Of a DNA stretch of 64,000 nucleotides, positions 37,498 to 45,985 are shown in pieces. Numbering within the stretch: the stretch's first letter is position 1; each line of letters begins with the position of its first letter. This stretch comes from Mycolicibacterium litorale. GTDB lineage: Bacteria > Actinomycetota > Actinomycetes > Mycobacteriales > Mycobacteriaceae. The DNA is taken from the NCBI GenBank assembly GCA_002007745.1, contig CP019882.1, forward strand, positions 5,208,001 through 5,272,000, read 5' to 3'. The notes beneath the pieces are model-generated. The model saw nothing but the letters and a program-made list of their open reading frames with translations. It did not search any database and had not been told where the DNA came from. Position numbers and translations under genes: made by a program.

Positions 37498-39210
37498 ATG
37501 ACAGCTCAGGAGTTCGACGTCGTCGTCGTCGGTAGCGGCGCCGCTGGCATGGTCGCCGCATTGACGGCGGCTCACCAGGGACTATCGGCGGTCGTCGTCG
37601 AGAAGGCACCGCACTTCGGCGGTTCGACGGCCCGCTCGGGTGGTGGTGTGTGGATCCCGAACAACGAGATCCTCAAGCGCGATGGTGTCACCGACACCAA
37701 GGAGGCCGCGCGCACCTATTTGCACACGATCGTCGGCGACGTGGTCGAGCCGGAGCGGATCGACACCTACCTGGAGCGCGGGCCGGAGATGCTCTCGTTC
37801 GTGCTCAAGCACACGCCGCTCAAGCTGTGCTGGGTGCCGGGATACTCCGACTACTACCCCGAGACCCCCGGCGGCCGCGCCGGTGGCCGGTCCATCGAAC
37901 CCAAGCCGTTCGACGCCAAGAAGCTCGGTCCGGACGAGAAGTTCCTGGAACCGGCATATGGCAAGGTCCCGCTCAATGTCGTTGTCATGCAGCAGGATTA
38001 CATGCGCCTCAATCAGCTCAAGCGCCACCCGCGCGGTGTGCTGCGCAGCCTGAAGGTCGGCGCACGCACGGTGTGGGCCAATGCGCGCGGCAAGAACCTG
38101 GTGGGCATGGGCCGCGCCTTGATCGCACCGCTGCGCATCGGCCTGCGTCAGGCCGGTGTGCCGGTGCTGCTCAACACCGCGCTGACCGATCTCTACGTCG
38201 AGGACGGCGTGGTACGCGGGATCTACGTCAAGGAGGCCTCGGACTCCGAATCGGCCGATCCGCGGCTGATCCGCGCTCGCCGAGGCGTGATCCTGGGCAG
38301 CGGCGGGTTCGAGCACAACGAGCAGATGCGGGTCAAGTACCAGCGCGCGCCGATCACCGCCGAGTGGACGGTCGGGGCGGCCGCCAACACCGGGGACGGG
38401 ATTGTCGCCGCCGAGAAGCTCGGTGCGGCTTTGGAATTGATGGAAGACGCCTGGTGGGGGCCGACGGTCCCGCTGGTCGGCGCGCCCTGGTTCGCGCTGT
38501 CGGAACGCAATTCGCCGGGTTCCATCATCGTCAACATGGCCGGCAAGCGATTCATGAACGAATCGATGCCCTACGTCGAAGCCTGCCACCACATGTACGG
38601 CGGCCAGTACGGCCAGGGCGCCGGCCCCGGCGAGAACGTGCCGGCCTGGCTGGTCTTCGACCAGCAGTACCGCGACCGGTACATCTTCGCCGGTTTACAA
38701 CCGGGCCAACGGATTCCGAAGAAGTGGATGGAGTCCGGCGTGATCGTCAAGGCGGACACCCTCGAGGAGCTGGCCACGCTGACCGGCCTGCCGGCCGACG
38801 CTTTCCTGGCGACCGTGCAGCGGTTCAACGGGTTCGCCCGCTCCGGCCGGGACGAGGACTTCCACCGCGGCGAAAGCGCCTACGACAAGTACTACGGTGA
38901 TCCCACCAACAAGCCCAATCCCAATCTCGGCGAGATCCGCAACGGTCCGTTCTACGCAGCCAAGATGGTGCCGGGTGACCTGGGTACCAAAGGCGGGATC
39001 CGCACCGACGTGCACGGGCGGGCCCTGCGCGACGACGGTTCGGTGATCGAAGGCCTCTACGCGGCCGGTAACGTCAGCGCGACCATGATGGGCCACACCT
39101 ATCCGGGACCCGGCGGAACCATTGGACCCGCGATGGCCTTCGGGTACCTGGCGGCGTTGCACATCGCCGGAGCCGCCGGGCCGGCGACATCGAGCACAGG
39201 GAAGGGCTGA
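37498..39210 (+). CDS. kstD: 3-ketosteroid delta1-dehydrogenase
   Basis: 570-residue flavoprotein; introduces the C1-C2 double bond into ring A of 3-ketosteroids, and with KshA triggers opening of ring B. FAD-binding VVVVGSGAAGMVAALTAA begins at about residue 8, so the ATG cannot be much further in. The substrate domain has GGVWIPNNEILKR and FEHNEQMRVKYQRAP; the C-terminal FAD motif is TYPGPGGTIGPAMAFGYLAA. Divergent from hsaE, controlled by the overlapping KstR box. Rv3537 counterpart. Confidence 0.95.
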   Translation: MTAQEFDVVVVGSGAAGMVAALTAAHQGLSAVVVEKAPHFGGSTARSGGGVWIPNNEILKRDGVTDTKEAARTYLHTIVGDVVEPERIDTYLERGPEMLSFVLKHTPLKLCWVPGYSDYYPETPGGRAGGRSIEPKPFDAKKLGPDEKFLEPAYGKVPLNVVVMQQDYMRLNQLKRHPRGVLRSLKVGARTVWANARGKNLVGMGRALIAPLRIGLRQAGVPVLLNTALTDLYVEDGVVRGIYVKEASDSESADPRLIRARRGVILGSGGFEHNEQMRVKYQRAPITAEWTVGAAANTGDGIVAAEKLGAALELMEDAWWGPTVPLVGAPWFALSERNSPGSIIVNMAGKRFMNESMPYVEACHHMYGGQYGQGAGPGENVPAWLVFDQQYRDRYIFAGLQPGQRIPKKWMESGVIVKADTLEELATLTGLPADAFLATVQRFNGFARSGRDEDFHRGESAYDKYYGDPTNKPNPNLGEIRNGPFYAAKMVPGDLGTKGGIRTDVHGRALRDDGSVIEGLYAAGNVSATMMGHTYPGPGGTIGPAMAFGYLAALHIAGAAGPATSSTGKG

Positions 39211-39211
39211 C

Positions 39212-40072
39212 ATGCCGATCGATCTCGACGTCGCGCTCGGTGCCGAGCTCGACCCCATCGAATTCTCGTGGACCAGTAGCGATGTGCAGCTTTACCACCT
39301 GGGACTGGGTGCCGGTCGAGATCCGATGGATCCCAAGGAACTTCGTTATCTGGTCGACCGGACCCCGCAGGTGTTGCCGACCTTCGGCAGCGTGGCGGCC
39401 AGCTTCCACATGACCGAGCCGCCCGAGGTGAAGTTTCCGGGCATCGAGATCGAACTGAGCAAGGTACTGCACGCCAGTGAGTCGGTGACGGTACCGGCTC
39501 CGTTGCCGCCCAGCGGCACGGCGCGATCGGTGCAGCGGTTCACCGAGATCTGGGACAAGGGCAAGGCCGCGGTGATCGTCAGCGAGTCGACGGTGACCGA
39601 TCCGGACGGCACCCTGCTGTGGACCACCAAGCGATCGATCTTCGCCCGTGGCGAGGGCGGATTCGGCGGCGAGCGCGGCCCGTCGACCTCGGTGGCGGCT
39701 CCCGACCGTGCACCGGACTACGAGATCTCCGTTCCGGTGCTGCCCCAGCAGGCGCTGCTGTACCGGCTCTGCGGCGACCGCAACCCGCTGCACTCTGATC
39801 CCGAATTCGCGGCCGCCGCAGGCTTTCCCAAGCCGATCCTGCACGGACTGTGCACGTACGGGATGACCTGCAAGGCGCTGGTGGACACGCTGCTCGACGC
39901 CGACGTCAGCGCGCTGAAGACCTACGGTGCGCGCTTCGCCGGGGTGGTCTTCCCCGGCGAGACCATCAAGGTCAACGTCTGGAAGGACGACGGCCGCTAC
40001 GTCGGCGTCGTCACCGCGCCGGGCCGCGACGACGCCGTTGTGCTCTCCGACGTCGAGTTCGTTCCGGTCTGA
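39212..40072 (+). CDS. MaoC-type 2-enoyl-CoA hydratase, Rv3538-like
   Basis: 286 residues, the length I recall for Rv3538. Double-hotdog enoyl-CoA hydratase of the Hsd4B/MFE-2 hydratase-2 group: hydratase-2 active-site motif YRLCGDRNPLHSDPEFAAAA with the catalytic Asp and His, then ILHGLCTYGMTCKAL. Expected to hydrate trans-2-enoyl-CoA of the sterol side chain. It starts one base after the kstD stop, so it is in the kstD operon. Confidence 0.92.
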   Translation: MPIDLDVALGAELDPIEFSWTSSDVQLYHLGLGAGRDPMDPKELRYLVDRTPQVLPTFGSVAASFHMTEPPEVKFPGIEIELSKVLHASESVTVPAPLPPSGTARSVQRFTEIWDKGKAAVIVSESTVTDPDGTLLWTTKRSIFARGEGGFGGERGPSTSVAAPDRAPDYEISVPVLPQQALLYRLCGDRNPLHSDPEFAAAAGFPKPILHGLCTYGMTCKALVDTLLDADVSALKTYGARFAGVVFPGETIKVNVWKDDGRYVGVVTAPGRDDAVVLSDVEFVPV

Positions 40073-40089
40073 CCCGGCCTGACCTGACG

Positions 40090-40105
40090 AGGCCGGCCCG
40101 GCCTG
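40090..40105. terminator. Possible bidirectional terminator hairpin
   Basis: AGGCCGGCCCGGCCT (40090-40104) is nearly self-complementary and falls in the 37-base gap between convergent stops. There is no T-run, as is common in mycobacteria, so the call is tentative. Confidence 0.25.
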
Positions 40106-40109
40106 CCGC

Positions 40110-41165
40110 TCACGCCGACGGCACCGGGTGCACGCGCATCGCCTCGTCGTCACCACCCCGGGCCAGCCGGCCCTCGGCGACCAACTTGTCGTGGGGTTCA
40201 CCGAGCTCGATGCGGCTGACCTGGTCGAGGCGCACGTAGGTTTGGTCGTCGAGGTCGACCGCCAGCGCGCCCAGATAGTCGTCCAGCTGGCGCACCGTGC
40301 GCGGACCGATCACCGGGACGACGCCCGTCGGCGACCGTTGCGCCCGTTCCAGCAGCCAGGCCACCGCAACCTGCGCGGGGGGCACACCGAGTTCGTCGGA
40401 AACCGCGAGCACCGCGTCGACCGTCGCCGATTTGCGCCCGCCGTCCTCGGTGTGGACCAGTCGATGCCAGTCGGTCAGCCGGCCGGACTCGCCGCGCCGG
40501 TATTTCCCGGTCAGCAGGCCGCCACCCAGCGGCGACCACAATGCCGCGCCGATACCGAGGGCCTCGGCCATGGGCAACACCTCGCGGTCGGCGCTGCGCT
40601 CGACCAGGCTGTACTCGAACTGCACTCCCGCCACCGGGATGGTGCCGCGCAGTTCGGCGATCGTGGCGGCGCGGCTGGTCAGCCAGGCCGGGAAGTTCGA
40701 GAATCCCGCGTACCGGATCTTCCCGGCACGCGCGAGGTCGTCCAGGGCGCGGATGGTCTCCTCCACCGGTGTCACGCCGTCCGGGAAATGCACCCAGAGC
40801 AGATCGATGTAGTCGGTGCCCAGTCGACGCAGGCTGCCTTCGACCGCTCGGTACATCGCGCCGCGCCCGGCGCCGGTCTGCAGCACACCGGATCCGTCGG
40901 CCCCGCCGATGGCGAACTTGGTCGCCAGGGTGAAGTCGTCGCGGCGGCCGGCGAGCAGCGTGGCCAGGTTCTCCTCGGATTCACCCCGTTGGTAACTGGC
41001 CGCAGTGTCGATGAAGGTGCCACCCGCCGCGGCGTACCGGTCGAAGATCTGCGCCGCGGTCTCGAGGTCAGCCCCGTAACCCCACCGGTTGCCGAACGTG
41101 GCGGCCCCCAGCGACAGTTGCGAGACGCGCAGCCCGTTGTTGCGCCCGAAGGTGAAGTGCTTCAT
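40110..41165 (-). CDS. Aldo/keto reductase
   Basis: 351 residues, (beta/alpha)8 NADPH-dependent oxidoreductase. Catalytic tetrad landmarks: GGTFIDTAASYQRGESEENL (Asp and Tyr), TLATKFAIGG (Lys) and YIDLLWVHFPDG (His). C-terminal NADPH-binding VVPVIGPRTVRQLDDYL. ATG 41165 is chosen; the frame continues far upstream but is antisense to the reductase gene. Resembles YajO/Gcy-like AKRs of unknown substrate. Divergent from the ferredoxin reductase, with a palindrome between them. Confidence 0.88.
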   Translation of the reverse strand: MKHFTFGRNNGLRVSQLSLGAATFGNRWGYGADLETAAQIFDRYAAAGGTFIDTAASYQRGESEENLATLLAGRRDDFTLATKFAIGGADGSGVLQTGAGRGAMYRAVEGSLRRLGTDYIDLLWVHFPDGVTPVEETIRALDDLARAGKIRYAGFSNFPAWLTSRAATIAELRGTIPVAGVQFEYSLVERSADREVLPMAEALGIGAALWSPLGGGLLTGKYRRGESGRLTDWHRLVHTEDGGRKSATVDAVLAVSDELGVPPAQVAVAWLLERAQRSPTGVVPVIGPRTVRQLDDYLGALAVDLDDQTYVRLDQVSRIELGEPHDKLVAEGRLARGGDDEAMRVHPVPSA

Positions 41166-41182
41166 CACGGCTTCCACCCTAC

Positions 41183-41208
41183 GCTGGGTATGGCTTTTGA
41201 TACCCAGC
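41183..41208. promoter_or_regulatory. Inverted repeat between aldo/keto reductase and ferredoxin-reductase genes
   Basis: GCTGGGTAT and ATACCCAGC form perfect 9-bp arms around an 8-base AT-richer centre. It lies 18 bases upstream of the aldo/keto reductase start, where a regulator dimer would block transcription. No regulator gene is adjacent, so the binding protein is unknown. Confidence 0.6.
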
Positions 41209-41274
41209 CCGGTCGGCGTTCCCGTACGCGGAACGAACGGCCGGAGCCGGCCGCCGGGTTGCCAAGGTTTCCCG

Positions 41275-42284
41275 ATGGCAGACGATCTGGCCGACGGTGT
41301 CGTGCACCGCGTCGCCGTCGCAGGCACCGACACGTGTTTCGAGGTCGCCGAGGGCGAACGAATTCTGACCGCCGCGCTGCGCGCCGGAGCGTGGGTTCCC
41401 TTCGAATGTGGCTGGGGCAGCTGCGGAACGTGCAAGATGACCCTGGTCGAGGGCGAGGTGCGGACGCTGTTCCCCGAGGCGCCTTCGATCAGCCCGCGCG
41501 ATGCCCGCCGGTCCAGGATCCTGGCCTGCCAGAGCACGCCCACCTCGGATGTGGTGGTCAAACCGACCTGGGTCGAGGCCGGCCCCGCGACGGGCGGGCG
41601 ACCGAGCGCCGGGCCGCTGTCCTCACCGCCCGCGAGGAGATCGGGCCGGCGATCTTCCGGCTGCGCTTCACCGTGGACCGGCCCGTCGCGTTCCACGAAG
41701 GGCAGCACGCCGTCGTCGACCTGGGTGACGGTCTGCGCCGGTGCTATTCGATGTCGAACCGGCCGGACTCGGCCGAAATCGAGTTCATCATGAAACGCTA
41801 TGCCGGCCGGGTGGGCAGCGAAGCGGTCTCCGCGCTGTCTCCGGGAGCGCAGATCTTCGTGGAAATGCCTTACGGCGACATGTGGATTCGCCAATCCGAT
41901 GCGCCCGTGTGCCTGGTCGCCGGCGGCACCGGCATCGCGCCGATTCTGGGCATGTTGCGCCGGTTGGCCGCCGACCATGACACCCGGCCGGTCCGGGTGG
42001 TCTACGGCGCGAACGTCCGCGACGAGCTGGTCTGCTGGCAGGACCTGGCCGAGCTGGTTCTCGAGCTGCCCGACGCCGAGCTGGTCGGCGCGCTGACCAC
42101 CGCCCACGACGGCTGGCTCGGCGTCAAGGGTCTGGTCACCCACGCTCTCGAACCGATGTTGGCCGGGCTTGTCGACGCGGACTTCTACGTAGCCGGGCCA
42201 CCGGTGATGACCAACGCCGTCACCGGTCTGCTCAAGGGCGCCGGCGTCCAGCTCGACCGGATCCGGTTCGACAGCTTCGGCTGA
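41275..42284 (+). CDS. Class IB ferredoxin-FAD-NAD(P) oxygenase reductase, one-base frameshift
   Basis: N-terminal plant-type [2Fe-2S] domain with C45, C50, C53 (FECGWGSCGTCKM) and the fourth Cys in SRILACQS; then FAD domain with RCYSMSNRPD and NAD domain with VAGGTGIAPILGML. Frame shifts at a GGG run (41592-41594); one more G joins VEAGPATG to RATERRAAVL and gives about 336 residues. It would deliver electrons to an oxygenase; none is adjacent except KshA (14 kb away) and the phenol hydroxylase, which has its own reductase. Partner unknown. Confidence 0.82.
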
Positions 42285-42330
42285 TCGGGACCGGCGCGCA
42301 GCAACACACACCAGCACGCACCGACCCGCA

Positions 42331-43425
42331 TCAATCCGACAGCAGATTGCCCGTTCTGCTGTCCAGCGGAACCTCGCCGGCGATCTTGCCGATCACCCGT
42401 CCCGGCCAGGCGTAGGGCTGGCTGTGGCGAGCGAAGAGCCGCCCCTCGGTCTCGGCCAGCAACTCCGTCTCCGCGCCGAGCGGATCGATCACCGTGGCGA
42501 CGAGATCGCCCTGGCGAACGTGATCGCCCAGCCGACGGCGATAGACGACGAGCCCGGTGACGGGCGAGCGCACCTGTGCCATCGCCGTCAGCGCGGTGGC
42601 GCGGCAGGACAACGCCGGCTGCTCGCTTGGCCCATCGACGAAGCCGCGTCCGGCCAGCATGCGCAGCAGCGCCGTGGCTTGATCGGCCGCGCGTTCGGGA
42701 TCGACATCGTCATTGCTGCCCAGTTCGAGCGTCGCGGCGAGGCAGGCCGGCGGAATGGGCAGACCGGGGTGGGCCGCGGCCAGCGCCCACCACGGAGCGG
42801 CGCAGGCCTCATCGAAGGGGTGACCGCCCGACACCTCGGACAGCAGCACCGCTCGGGCATCGATCGCCGCGGCGATGTCCTCGGCCGCGGGCCACAGCGC
42901 CGGGCCGACATACATGTGTGGCTCGGCCTCGTTGTCGGCGTGCAGGTCGAGCACGAGGTCGGCGTCATGGGCCAGTGTCAGCAGTCTGTGACGCAGCTGG
43001 GCCAGTGCTCCATCCGCGGTCGGCGCCGTCGCCGCAAGTTTCGCCGCCATCGCGGCCCGGATCGTGTCGACGTTGGAGGCCGCGTCCGGCGCGAGCGACA
43101 GGCTTCCGAGATCGGACAGATCGGCATAGTTCCGGTTGAAGTTCTCCCCCGTGCCGCTTTCCAGCCGGCCGAACAGGAAGCTGGTCTCGGTCTGCGCCAG
43201 GCCGATCGGGTTCGCCTGCGGCACCAGCAGGATTTCACCGCGGACCGCGCCGCGAGCTTCCAGTTCGGCCAGATATCCGGCCAGGTAGCGCAGGACCAGC
43301 ATGCCGGGCAGCTCGTCGGCATGCAGTCCGGCCTGCAGATAAGCCTTCTTGCCCGTCCCGGCCGCCCCGAAGCGGAGCACGGTCAGCTGTGGTGAGCCGG
43401 GCAGATCGTAGGTCTGGCGTAACAC
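42331..43425 (-). CDS. cphZ: Zinc M14-family hydrolase, AstE/aspartoacylase-like; probable cyanophycin dipeptide (beta-Asp-Arg) hydrolase
   Basis: 364 residues from GTG 43425. The zinc motif HxxE is H35-A-D-E38 (QAGLHADELPGML), and the third ligand His is in LVLDLHADNEAEPH. A Glu in AATLELGSNDD is the likely catalytic base. A C-terminal lipoyl-like beta domain follows (VRSPVTGLVVYRRRLGDHVR). M14 AstE-like proteins of the CphZ/AotO group hydrolyse beta-Asp-Arg from cyanophycin. Here it is the last gene after cphA and a cyanophycinase, so this role is favoured; succinylglutamate desuccinylase is the alternative, though no other ast gene is present. Spaced 4 bases from the preceding stop. Confidence 0.78.
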   Translation of the reverse strand: MLRQTYDLPGSPQLTVLRFGAAGTGKKAYLQAGLHADELPGMLVLRYLAGYLAELEARGAVRGEILLVPQANPIGLAQTETSFLFGRLESGTGENFNRNYADLSDLGSLSLAPDAASNVDTIRAAMAAKLAATAPTADGALAQLRHRLLTLAHDADLVLDLHADNEAEPHMYVGPALWPAAEDIAAAIDARAVLLSEVSGGHPFDEACAAPWWALAAAHPGLPIPPACLAATLELGSNDDVDPERAADQATALLRMLAGRGFVDGPSEQPALSCRATALTAMAQVRSPVTGLVVYRRRLGDHVRQGDLVATVIDPLGAETELLAETEGRLFARHSQPYAWPGRVIGKIAGEVPLDSRTGNLLSD

Positions 43426-43429
43426 GCTC

Positions 43430-43759
43430 TCACTCCGTCTGCGGGGCGTCCAACACGAACACATCCGTCTCGTAATAGGCCGCGCAGGCGGCATGCAAGC
43501 GCTCCTTCAGCTTGCCTTCCGTCGCCAGTGCCCCGGCGATCAAACGGTGACCGGGGGGCATGTCGCGCAGTTCGATCCCCTGCGCGTCGAGAAAGGCCGT
43601 CACGCCGGCCTCGCCCACCTCGGGCAGCTCGATGACGGCCTCGACGACGGCGAGCGGTGAGGTGTAGCGCGGCCCTGCCGCGGCAATGGCCGGGGCGCTT
43701 GCAGCCGCTTTGTCCGCATCGGAAAGCAGCGTGGCAAGGGTGTTTCCATCGAAATACAT
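43430..43759 (-). CDS. Small PIN-domain-like protein in the cyanophycin operon
   Basis: 109 residues. The N-terminal half, MYFDGNTLATLLSDADKAAA then YTSPLAVVEAVIELPEVGEA, resembles VapC-type PIN domains (first Asp at D4, Glu in VVEAV). The C-terminal acidic motif GDCFAYA expected in VapC is replaced by LHAACAAYYETDVF, so the metal site looks incomplete, and no antitoxin gene is beside it. It sits 21 bases after the cyanophycinase and 4 before the M14 gene, clearly in operon. I do not know its function; regulation of polymer turnover is a guess. Confidence 0.6.
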   Translation of the reverse strand: MYFDGNTLATLLSDADKAAASAPAIAAAGPRYTSPLAVVEAVIELPEVGEAGVTAFLDAQGIELRDMPPGHRLIAGALATEGKLKERLHAACAAYYETDVFVLDAPQTE

Positions 43760-43780
43760 GACTATCCGTTCCTTGTAGGG

Positions 43781-45985
43781 TCACCCGTGCCGATCACGGA
43801 TGCTTTCGATATCGAGGTAGCCGGTGCCATCCTCATGTGAGCGGTAGCGCAAGGCGATATGCGCTTCGTGGGTGGCACCAGGCGCGGTCACCGGGCCGGC
43901 AGTGCCGACGCATTCCTCGATCAGCTCGGCGACCAGCGTGTCCAGCGCGGCGGCCGAAGCGGTGGCCGACGCCAGCCGGGTGACAGTCCCGGCCGCCATG
44001 TCGATGACATCCCCCGGACCGGCAAAACACAGTCTGGTGTCGGGCGCGATGAAATCGTCGCCGGCAAGCTCGGTCTTGAGCGGATCGGTCTCGAGCAGGA
44101 CCGCGCCGCGTGCGCCGATCGCGGTGAGCCGGCTGTTGTCGTGGTTGGCGATGACGCCGCTGTCTTCCAGGAGACCGAGCCCGAACCGCACGCCTTCCTC
44201 GGCGCAGGCGACGGCGAGGCGGCCGAGGCGGCGTGCGGACGACAGTTTCTGGTCCACGATGGCGGCCCCGAAAAATCCCAAGCCTTCCTGGATCACCAAT
44301 CCGTGCCGCCCCATATCCGAGGCAACACCGAAGCGCAGCGCCTCGTAGGACGTGCCGCCGCCGATCATGAAACCGGACAGCGCCGAGGCCGCGCCGCTGA
44401 CCCCGACGATCATCGCGCCGGCCGCCCGCGCCCGCGCGATGGCGGTCAGCAGCGGCGTGACATCGCCGCGGTAGAGCAAGGATTCCACCAGCCTGATCTG
44501 GTTACCACCGGTCAGGATGATGGTGCGCAGGGCGGCGATCTGCTCGACCAGCGCCTCCTCGCGCATCCGGCGATCGACATTGTCGATGGTGACCCGAAGA
44601 TCGACGGCTTCGATGCCGTGGCCGCGCAGGGCGCCGATGTAGTCCCGCGCGGTCGCGCGGGGCTCAGCGGACGCGGCGGCCAGCACACCCACCGGCCCCT
44701 CGCACTGCGACGCCAGCTCCGCCAGCAGCGGGCTGCCGCGGTCCAGCGGCGCCGAGCCCAGCATCATCACGCGCGCCTGCGCTCCGGGCTTCTCACCGTA
44801 GTCGCGGGACAGCGCCGCCCGCCGGTTCTCCGCCAGTTGCGCCGCGTTGAGCCGGCGCGTCTGCATGCTGGCCCGGAAGTCCACCGCCGTCATACGGAAA
44901 TCCCGCCCGCTGTCGGGAATGTAGGCGGCCGCCCGGCCGCCCTTGCGGGATATTTCGACGCTGGTGGCGTAGCCCGCCTTGGGCTCGATCGCGCGGGCAC
45001 GATCCGCCGGATAGGCCTCCGGGTCCCCGAGGACCAGCCGCGCCACGAGGTCGTAGAGGGTGTAGGCGCCGAAGACGTTGCGCAGCGAGCGGGCGGGCGC
45101 CTTGTAGGTGATGTCGCGCCGCGTCACCGGCCGCTTGCCCGGGCCGGGCAGGAGCTCACCGGTTTCCAGGTCGTAGCTGTCCCCGTTGTCGGCGTAGCTG
45201 AAGCCGATGTTCTCGATCAGCTTGCGGCGCCGGTCGACGTTCGCCTCCTCGAGGTGGAGCACGAAGGCACCGTATTCGCCGATCACCCGCGCACGCTTGC
45301 CCTCGACGAACAGTGCGGTGTTCTCGTCGATGCCGAAGCCGCGCTTCGCGCCGGACGCCTGCATGCCGACGACCAGCCGGCCGAACCGGCCGCGCTTGAT
45401 GAAATGCTGGTCGATCATGCCCCAGGGAAAGAAGCCGAGCCCCGGCTCCAGCAGCATTCCGGGCTGGTCCGGGTCATCGACGACGCCATAGGTCGCCGCT
45501 TCCAGCGACGTGCCTCCGGAAATCATCACCTCGGACATGATGGCGGCCCCGGCGCTCGACCCGGCGACCAATGAACCCTTGCGCTGCCCTTTGCGGATCG
45601 CTTTCAGCACCCGGCTTTCCCGGCCCTGTGGCGCCAGGGCCTCGGTGATCAGAGCCTGGTCACCGCCGGTGAAGTAGACGCTGCCGTAGTCCTCGACGAG
45701 TTCGGCGACCGCCGTGTCCTGCGCGGCCGCCGCTGCCCCGGGCCCGTGCACCTCGGCTTGGACGGCGTCGAGGCCGTGGGCGCGGAACACGCCGACGGTT
45801 TCGGCCCCGACCTCATCAGGCGCTGACGACGCCGTGGCGAAGACGACGATCCTTCCGCCCGCCAGACGGCGCATCTCGTCGTAGACGGCGGCATTGTCGT
45901 CTTCCAGCCGGCCGCCGATGATCGCCAGTTTCGGGGTGGCGCTCCCGCGATGTGTGAAAGAAATTCTGCTGAGCCGCCGCGTCAT
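43781..45985 (-). CDS. cphB: Tandem-domain cyanophycinase (peptidase S51), second domain apparently inactive
   Basis: 734 residues with two S51 cyanophycinase domains (about 17-250 and 400-640). Domain 1 has an intact-looking triad: S144 in AGSSAGAAIMS, E162 in TSLEAATYG, H194 in IDQHFIKRGRFGRL. In domain 2 the same spacing gives S530 (GVSGAASALSG), E548 (TSYEALRFG) but K580 (VDQKLSSARRLGRL), so the His is lost. The first domain should cut cyanophycin into beta-Asp-Arg. ATG 45985 overlaps the cphA stop by four bases. A further ~90-residue C-terminal segment is unassigned. Confidence 0.87.
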   Translation of the reverse strand: MTRRLSRISFTHRGSATPKLAIIGGRLEDDNAAVYDEMRRLAGGRIVVFATASSAPDEVGAETVGVFRAHGLDAVQAEVHGPGAAAAAQDTAVAELVEDYGSVYFTGGDQALITEALAPQGRESRVLKAIRKGQRKGSLVAGSSAGAAIMSEVMISGGTSLEAATYGVVDDPDQPGMLLEPGLGFFPWGMIDQHFIKRGRFGRLVVGMQASGAKRGFGIDENTALFVEGKRARVIGEYGAFVLHLEEANVDRRRKLIENIGFSYADNGDSYDLETGELLPGPGKRPVTRRDITYKAPARSLRNVFGAYTLYDLVARLVLGDPEAYPADRARAIEPKAGYATSVEISRKGGRAAAYIPDSGRDFRMTAVDFRASMQTRRLNAAQLAENRRAALSRDYGEKPGAQARVMMLGSAPLDRGSPLLAELASQCEGPVGVLAAASAEPRATARDYIGALRGHGIEAVDLRVTIDNVDRRMREEALVEQIAALRTIILTGGNQIRLVESLLYRGDVTPLLTAIARARAAGAMIVGVSGAASALSGFMIGGGTSYEALRFGVASDMGRHGLVIQEGLGFFGAAIVDQKLSSARRLGRLAVACAEEGVRFGLGLLEDSGVIANHDNSRLTAIGARGAVLLETDPLKTELAGDDFIAPDTRLCFAGPGDVIDMAAGTVTRLASATASAAALDTLVAELIEECVGTAGPVTAPGATHEAHIALRYRSHEDGTGYLDIESIRDRHG

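Noticed and set aside
43430..43759. VapBC toxin-antitoxin system
   Set aside because: No antitoxin-like small gene lies next to the PIN-like gene and its C-terminal acidic metal-site motif is missing.
43859..45574. 571-codon open frame on the plus strand opposite the cyanophycinase gene
   Set aside because: It is the antisense shadow of a gene with clear catalytic motifs; its translation is Arg/Gly-rich with no recognisable domain, as expected for GC-rich DNA.
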